64,000 bases of DNA from Galbitalea sp036271795. Lineage in GTDB: Bacteria > Actinomycetota > Actinomycetes > Actinomycetales > Microbacteriaceae. Made by a program: the position numbers and the translations under genes. The stretch is from NCBI GenBank assembly GCA_036271795.1, contig DATAZY010000050.1:58679-122678 (forward strand). The letters run 5' to 3'. Below are positions 59,546 to 64,000 of this stretch, one piece after another. Below the pieces are notes generated by a model. It did no database searches. It was not told where the DNA came from and was given only the letters and a program-made list of their open reading frames with translations. How positions within the stretch are numbered: the stretch's first letter is position 1; every line of letters starts with the position of its first letter.

Positions 59546-61612
59546 ATGTCATCGACTCATGGGTCACCGGTAAAGGTGCGGCTGAACCGTAGCCTCTTTC
59601 CAGCCGACCTCATCACGATCCGGGTCACCGGCCGCCGCGTTCTCGACGGAGTCGAACTTGGCTGGCAGTTCGCGGACGAAACATTGAAGGTGAACTCTGG
59701 CGACGGCGAGAGCATTGGTCGTCTGACCTCGGCACAGAGCATCGACATCTTTGTGCATGAGGGTCGGGCCTCGCGCCTTGAGGTTCCGGGGCTAAACCTG
59801 ACGTACCTGCGAGAGGTACGCCGTGACAATCCATTCCTTATCAAGATGACGTGGTCCGGGGTCGACGGCGATGGTCGCCCAGGGCACTTGCACGTGGCTT
59901 GGTCTTATGAGGATCGTAGGAAGGATCTCCGTCCGAGGATCGCTTATGGCAAGGACGCGGAAGTGCTGGAGAAGTATGTCCGCGCGGCCGGGCAGCCGGT
60001 CACAGGCGCCCTTCTTCGTCTTCGGGGAAGAGTAGAGCTCATGTCAAGGCGGGACATATTGCAGCGGTATCGGAGCGAGAAGAAAGGTTCAGTGATGGAC
60101 TCAGGTCTTAGTGGTGACGTGAGGGCGACCGCGTTATCAACTCGCGGGTATCGCGGGTTTCGTCAAGAGGCGACGCTTCGTCTGGCGATTCCGAATGAGA
60201 AGGTTGGCAGTGGACTTACGATCGTGGTCGGTGCCAACAATGCTGGCAAGTCCACGATCTGGGAATCATTCGACGCGATCGCCCGAAAGTTCAAGTCGGA
60301 TATCTCCTTCTCTGAGGGACGTCGCAATCGGCAAACGCCCGATGGTATTCGGATCACCCTTGCGCGCGGCGACGGCAGCACGTTCGTCGTCGAGAGCCAG
60401 AACGCGAACACGAGCGAGACCAAGAAGCATTGGGAACCCGAGACCATTAACCCTGCGACCCTTGAGATCGTGTCCGTCCCTTCCCGTCGCCAGTTTCAAG
60501 CGAGCTTCGGGAAGAACTGGACATCACAACGCGACTGGATGACGAGCGGGTCAGACTTCTCGCGGTACCGGCAACCCGACAATCAATTCACCGGTCGACT
60601 CTTCGACTTGCACAACGATCCGGCCAAGAAGGAGCAATTCGACAAACTGATGACCAGGGTCCTCGGCGAACCGCTCGACTGGACCATCGACCTAGCGGAT
60701 GGCGAGCATGGTTCTTCGTACTACATCAAGGTCACTACCGGCGAACGCGTCAATCACACCAGCGAAGGGCTCGGTGATGGCATCATCAGCCTACTGTTCA
60801 TCCTCAACGCACTGTATGACTCCGAACCCGATACGCTGCTGGTCCTCGATGAACCCGAGCTGTCGCTGCATCCACAGTTGGTTCGCCGGCTCGGGCGAGA
60901 GTTAGCCGAATACTCAAGAACTCGCCAAATCGTCATTTTCACGCACTCACCAGCATTGATTTCCTGGGATGACATCGCAAACGGCGCGGAGATCGCCAGG
61001 GTTTACAAGACGACCGGCGACTCCCATATCGCGCAAGTCCCGCGCGCGACGATCGACGAACTGTCTAAAATGCGCGGGGGTTGGAGGAACCCCCACGTCC
61101 TTGGCACTGACGCAAAGGAGGCCCTTTTTCTGGATGACGAGATCATCGTGGTCGAAGGGCAAGACGATGTCGGTCTTCTGCCTAGGGTCTTCGAACAAAC
61201 GGGAGTAGAACCTCGCGGAACGATCTTTGGATGGGGCGCTGGCGGTGGTGATGGAGGTCCGCGGCGCATCGTGGCATTGCTTTACGGCCTCGGCTTTTCA
61301 AAGGTGGTAGTGCTCCTTGATGCCGACAAGGTCTCGGAAGTTGAGGCGATCCAGCAATCCTTCGCTGGCTATTTCGCGACAACGATCCCTGCTGATGACA
61401 TTCGAGACAAGGCCGAGGACCATTTCGCCGGGAAGGAAGGCCTACTCGACAAGCACGGCAAGACGCTGAAAACGGCACTCAAGCCCGCGACCGAAGAAGT
61501 CTTGCAATCAGTCGTGGATTACTTCGCGCACACGGACCCCATGAACACGAGTGCCGAGACCGATGGCGGAGACGCCACTTTCGAAGCACTCACTGGTCTC
61601 TCGACCACATAG
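59546..61612 (+). CDS. OLD-family ATPase with TOPRIM nuclease domain
   Basis: A 688-residue protein. An N-terminal part of about 190 residues matches nothing I recognise. An ABC-type/SMC-like ATPase domain has Walker A GANNAGKS (229-236) and Walker B LLVLDEPELSLHP (431-443), then IVIFTHSPALI. A TOPRIM domain has E537 (IIVVEGQDDV) and the DxD at 592-594 (LLDADK). This is the OLD (overcoming lysogenization defect) architecture, whose members include phage-defence nucleases. ATG at 59546 was chosen; TTG at 59525 would add seven residues. No UvrD-like helicase (as in Gabija) is next to it. Confidence 0.88.
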   Translation: MSSTHGSPVKVRLNRSLFPADLITIRVTGRRVLDGVELGWQFADETLKVNSGDGESIGRLTSAQSIDIFVHEGRASRLEVPGLNLTYLREVRRDNPFLIKMTWSGVDGDGRPGHLHVAWSYEDRRKDLRPRIAYGKDAEVLEKYVRAAGQPVTGALLRLRGRVELMSRRDILQRYRSEKKGSVMDSGLSGDVRATALSTRGYRGFRQEATLRLAIPNEKVGSGLTIVVGANNAGKSTIWESFDAIARKFKSDISFSEGRRNRQTPDGIRITLARGDGSTFVVESQNANTSETKKHWEPETINPATLEIVSVPSRRQFQASFGKNWTSQRDWMTSGSDFSRYRQPDNQFTGRLFDLHNDPAKKEQFDKLMTRVLGEPLDWTIDLADGEHGSSYYIKVTTGERVNHTSEGLGDGIISLLFILNALYDSEPDTLLVLDEPELSLHPQLVRRLGRELAEYSRTRQIVIFTHSPALISWDDIANGAEIARVYKTTGDSHIAQVPRATIDELSKMRGGWRNPHVLGTDAKEALFLDDEIIVVEGQDDVGLLPRVFEQTGVEPRGTIFGWGAGGGDGGPRRIVALLYGLGFSKVVVLLDADKVSEVEAIQQSFAGYFATTIPADDIRDKAEDHFAGKEGLLDKHGKTLKTALKPATEEVLQSVVDYFAHTDPMNTSAETDGGDATFEALTGLSTT

Positions 61613-61701
61613 GCCGCCGTTTAGCGTCGCTTGCGCGGTAGCTGCGCAGACGCGCGGTCTAGGAATGCCTTTGCTCGCGATGCCATGCCCGCGGGATACA
61701 G

Positions 61702-62301
61702 CTAGGTGGCTCCGTGGCCGAAGCTCTCGAGCGTGGCAGCCGTGCCGGCGGCAAGGCTGTCGCGCGCGTTGGTCCACCAAATTTCTTGGGAGTCGGAGAG
61801 CTGGATTGTCAGGTCGCCCTTTTTATGGGAACCAGGTGAGTGCTGGTAAGAATCGTTATCGGCAATCCTGAATTGGTGTCTGGCAAAGGTGGGGTCTGAA
61901 AAGACCAAGATATACGAGTCGCCGCCGCGAAGTCCGGCTCTGCGGGCAGAGGACGACTTCGCAGGTTCGCCGGAGTAATTCAGGGGATCACGGTAGCGAA
62001 GGTATCCCTTGACCTCGTACACCTTGTCTCCATCGGCTAGCGCAAATGGACCTGCGGGCAGAGCACGCTGTCCTGTGTAGATGTGATGGCTATTGTTACC
62101 GTGGTCAGTGGTCCACTCGAATATGGGGAGGGGCCGTACTCCAGCTTGGCGCAGGACCGCCTCCGCTTCACGCGCCAGCCCGTAAAATTCGGCGATTGCG
62201 GCATCGAGATCCGCAGCCGCCTGTTTCTCACCTTGCACGCGAAGTGCTTCCCCGTCACGCATTCTGCTCTGGGCGCTGCGGATGTCATCACTGAAACTCA
62301 T
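61702..62301 (-). CDS. Unknown protein beside the OLD nuclease, inside the repeat-bounded module
   Basis: A 199-residue soluble protein. The N-terminal half is helical (AADLDAAIAEFYGLAREAEA), then IFEWTTDHGNNSHHIYTGQR, VYEVKGYLRYRDPLNYSG and YILVFSDPTFARHQFRIADN suggest a beta-rich domain. No known motif. Convergent to the OLD gene with 89 nt between stops, and bounded upstream by direct-repeat copy B, so the two form one unit. It could be a partner, inhibitor or unrelated passenger. Confidence 0.65.
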   Translation of the reverse strand: MSFSDDIRSAQSRMRDGEALRVQGEKQAAADLDAAIAEFYGLAREAEAVLRQAGVRPLPIFEWTTDHGNNSHHIYTGQRALPAGPFALADGDKVYEVKGYLRYRDPLNYSGEPAKSSSARRAGLRGGDSYILVFSDPTFARHQFRIADNDSYQHSPGSHKKGDLTIQLSDSQEIWWTNARDSLAAGTAATLESFGHGAT

Positions 62302-62352
62302 AGACAGATTTTAGGTTGCAGGCTCTCAATCGAACGACACCTACTTCATCGC

Positions 62353-62391
62353 CTATACGCGTGGGGTTTGGCTGTCAATAGCCCGATCGAT
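62353..62391. repeat. Direct repeat copy B flanking the OLD module
   Basis: The partner of copy A at 59416-59456: 19 identical bases at 62373-62391 preceded by a similar CTATACGCGTGGGGTTT. It lies in the 110-nt gap between the 199-residue gene and the coiled-coil membrane protein gene. Confidence 0.8.
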
Positions 62392-62411
62392 GAGGAAGCT
62401 CATATATATCT

Positions 62412-63257
62412 CTATGGTGAGGCCGGAGTATCCAGTCGCTCAGAGACCCGTCCTGGCAATGGCACGGCGATGTTCTCAGTCCACGGAAAGGGTGGCTCGG
62501 TTTTAACGATGAGGCGGGTGCCATCCCGTTCGAAGAATCGAAGGTCGCCATTGAACTTGTAAGCGTCGCGAACGTTCATACCGAGATCGCGCGCCCAGAA
62601 CGTAAGGTCGAACAGCCAATATTCCGGCTTGTTGATCCCCGCGTCATCGGCGAGCGCGTACGAGGAAAACGTCCGAGTCCAGACAACAGCTCTCGTGTCA
62701 TGCGGCGGTATGACAATAGAGGTTCCTTGCCGCAAGTCCATTTCACCGTTGACCGGATCGGTGATATCGATTAAAGCCAATCGTTCAGAGACGTTCGTGA
62801 ATGTAATGGTGAGCGTCGTACGAAATGCCGCGCCCTCATCGCTTGCAAGTTCGAACGGTGCCTCGACTTTCTCCCAGTCCGGTTGCTGTTCGGTTTCTGA
62901 CACGCGGTGCCTGACGAGAAGATATTTGGTGGCGTCATCGGATGTACCGAGAGTGGCGCGCGCGTAGATAGTCGGCGCAAGTGCATCCAGCCTCGATTCG
63001 TCGAGCCGACGATTGGCTCTTTCAGTCTCAAGCTGTTCAAGTCGCAACGCGTTCTGCGCTACCTCTGCCTCTTGCTGGGCAATCACTAATGCGTCGTTCG
63101 CAATTTGCACTTGCTTCTTTGATGACTCGGCCTGCTCCTTCGTCCAATGTGCAGCTTTTCCGGCGAACACGCCCGCCGTGATTGCGGCGCCCAGAGTCAA
63201 CACTGACGCGATGGCTACTATCCAGTTCGGGACACCTTGCCATGCAATATCCACCAT
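62412..63257 (-). CDS. Single-pass membrane protein with coiled coil
   Basis: A 281-residue protein. One hydrophobic segment near the N-terminus (WIVAIASVLTLGAAITAGVF) is followed by a coiled coil (about 36-88, with EQAESSKKQVQIANDAL and LRLEQLETERANRRLDESRL). A beta-rich cytosolic domain then has FRTTLTITFTNVSERLALID and FDLTFWARDLGMNV. Membrane-coiled-coil-beta proteins of this kind occur in accessory regions and are sometimes effectors. No family assigned. Confidence 0.72.
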   Translation of the reverse strand: MVDIAWQGVPNWIVAIASVLTLGAAITAGVFAGKAAHWTKEQAESSKKQVQIANDALVIAQQEAEVAQNALRLEQLETERANRRLDESRLDALAPTIYARATLGTSDDATKYLLVRHRVSETEQQPDWEKVEAPFELASDEGAAFRTTLTITFTNVSERLALIDITDPVNGEMDLRQGTSIVIPPHDTRAVVWTRTFSSYALADDAGINKPEYWLFDLTFWARDLGMNVRDAYKFNGDLRFFERDGTRLIVKTEPPFPWTENIAVPLPGRVSERLDTPASP

Positions 63258-63368
63258 GCGACGAAACTACCGCGCGCCGCCTACCGAACCACAACGGGAC
63301 TATCTCGCAAACCGAATCGCAAGCTCGAATGGTTCTACGATGTGCAAATAGCTCTCTTTAGTCGCCGA

Positions 63369-63647
63369 GTGGAAAACCGTGAACCCGCACTGTGCGTTGT
63401 GTCGGCACCGACATCGGGTGCCAATGATCCGGCTAACTGGGCGGACATGGCGTTAGACGCAGGACGCCGAGCCCGAATTGCCATTGAGAATCACGATCCA
63501 AAAACAGCGCAGGCGGCTCGGTCGGAACGTGCGAAGGCGGATGCCAAACGGCGCGGCTATGCAGTCGACGACGCGCTCATTCTCTTCGACCAGGATCAGG
63601 TCAAATACAGCGGCCTATTTGGCGAACCTGACACGCTCGCAACGTAG
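63369..63647 (+). CDS. Small unrecognised protein
   Basis: A 92-residue frame from GTG 63369 (VENREPALCVVSAPTSGAND), rich in Ala, Arg and Asp, with a helical stretch (DAGRRARIAIENHDPKTAQA) and a charged tail. GTG at 63342 or an earlier ATG at 63237 would extend it, but the latter overlaps the start of the minus-strand membrane gene. The reading frame is only moderately convincing. Its 3' end overlaps the minus-strand lipoprotein frame by 52 nt. Confidence 0.4.
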   Translation: MENREPALCVVSAPTSGANDPANWADMALDAGRRARIAIENHDPKTAQAARSERAKADAKRRGYAVDDALILFDQDQVKYSGLFGEPDTLAT

Positions 63648-63913
63648 GGAATGATCAACGGGTCAACATACAGCTTTGTGTACTCAGCCGTACCCGCTGC
63701 CGGGCGATCAGCTAGCTTGTCCTGGATATTTTGGTCGACAGATTCGTGCACGGTTTCACTTGAAGAAGTACTACCACCACCGGAGCCAGTATTTCCTTCT
63801 CCTCCATCCTGGGTCGCACAGCCTGCAAGCGCAGGAGTGACGAGGACTCCAAAGGCAACCACAGCGCCCGCCCTCAGTGACGCGCGCCGCGATGAACCAG
63901 TGAGCTGTACCAA
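63596..63913 (-). CDS. Small lipoprotein
   Basis: A 105-residue protein. The signal sequence RRASLRAGAVVAFGVLVTP is followed by the lipobox LAGC, and the mature part has a Gly/Ser-rich linker (GEGNTGSGGGSTSSS) then a short acidic stretch. The RR-like start (SSRRASLRAGAVV) hints at Tat export. No function assigned. It overlaps the convergent plus-strand frame by 52 nt, so one of the two 3' ends may be wrong. Fewer than 90 bases of upstream sequence remain in the window. Confidence 0.6.
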   Translation of the reverse strand: MVQLTGSSRRASLRAGAVVAFGVLVTPALAGCATQDGGEGNTGSGGGSTSSSETVHESVDQNIQDKLADRPAAGTAEYTKLYVDPLIIPYVASVSGSPNRPLYLT

Positions 63914-64000
63914 GGTCGGGTTCCCTCCGCTCCAGAAAACAATGCCTCATCTTATCGAGCAGGCAAGGCTCCGGACGCGCAGCTATATCGTGACCTGACA

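Noticed and set aside
59546..61612. OLD gene as part of a Gabija system
   Set aside because: Gabija needs a UvrD-like helicase partner (GajB), and the neighbouring genes have no helicase motif.

Overview
The window is high-GC actinobacterial chromosome, most likely from Microbacteriaceae. The basis is: frequent GTG/TTG starts, many 4-nt stop/start overlaps, a DUF3039 protein, a DUF222/13E12-type HNH nuclease, and the way housekeeping genes (rph-rdgB-murI, pncB) mix with cell-wall glycan genes. No rRNA, complete tRNA, CRISPR array or insertion sequence was recognised. Functions are assigned from motifs and family knowledge only; no database search was possible.

Layout. 1-5,300: a membrane protein, an ECF sigma factor with a coupled membrane protein, a monooxygenase-like protein, DedA, a HEAT-repeat protein, a small exported protein and an Nramp metal transporter. 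5,337-8,814: rdgB, rph, murI and the divergent pncB. 8,885-22,166: a teichoic-acid-type locus. It has a CDP-ribitol-forming fusion enzyme, three consecutive CDP-glycerol-phosphotransferase-like proteins, a GT39-like membrane glycosyltransferase, an unrelated ABC pair and DUF3039 gene, a LicC-like nucleotidyltransferase and a TagGH-like exporter. 23,376-29,290: a defence insert made of an XRE regulator, a 1,581-residue single-chain type ISP restriction-modification enzyme and a PIN/Phd toxin-antitoxin pair with a perfect 16-bp operator candidate. 29,333-34,928: a two-domain TagF-like polymerase, an HNH protein, a 4 x 16-bp tandem repeat and a GT2. 34,986-39,098: an HtrA protease, two exported proteins and an aminotransferase.

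39,095-46,059 is the most unusual segment. Eight minus-strand genes are joined by seven consecutive 4-nt overlaps: a response regulator fused to a PIG-L deacetylase, an ATP-grasp enzyme, a PHP hydrolase, a processive GT2 synthase, a 51-residue membrane protein, two single-domain response regulators and a membrane histidine kinase. This looks like a two-component-controlled pathway that makes and de-N-acetylates a surface polysaccharide or glycoconjugate.

46,142-55,619: a nitrilase-family hydrolase, glycerate kinase and a mannitol PTS operon (IIB-like, HPr, EI, EIICB, EIIA, mannitol-1-phosphate dehydrogenase) divergent from an MtlR-type regulator. 55,713-57,694: two paralogous lipoproteins flanking an unlisted 44-residue membrane protein.

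58,300-64,000 looks accessory. It opens with a 17-nt match to the 3' end of an initiator tRNA and a strong terminator. An OLD-family ATPase/TOPRIM nuclease and a 199-residue partner candidate follow, bracketed by about 40-bp imperfect direct repeats (19 nt exact) some 2.9 kb apart. Several unrecognised genes surround this module.
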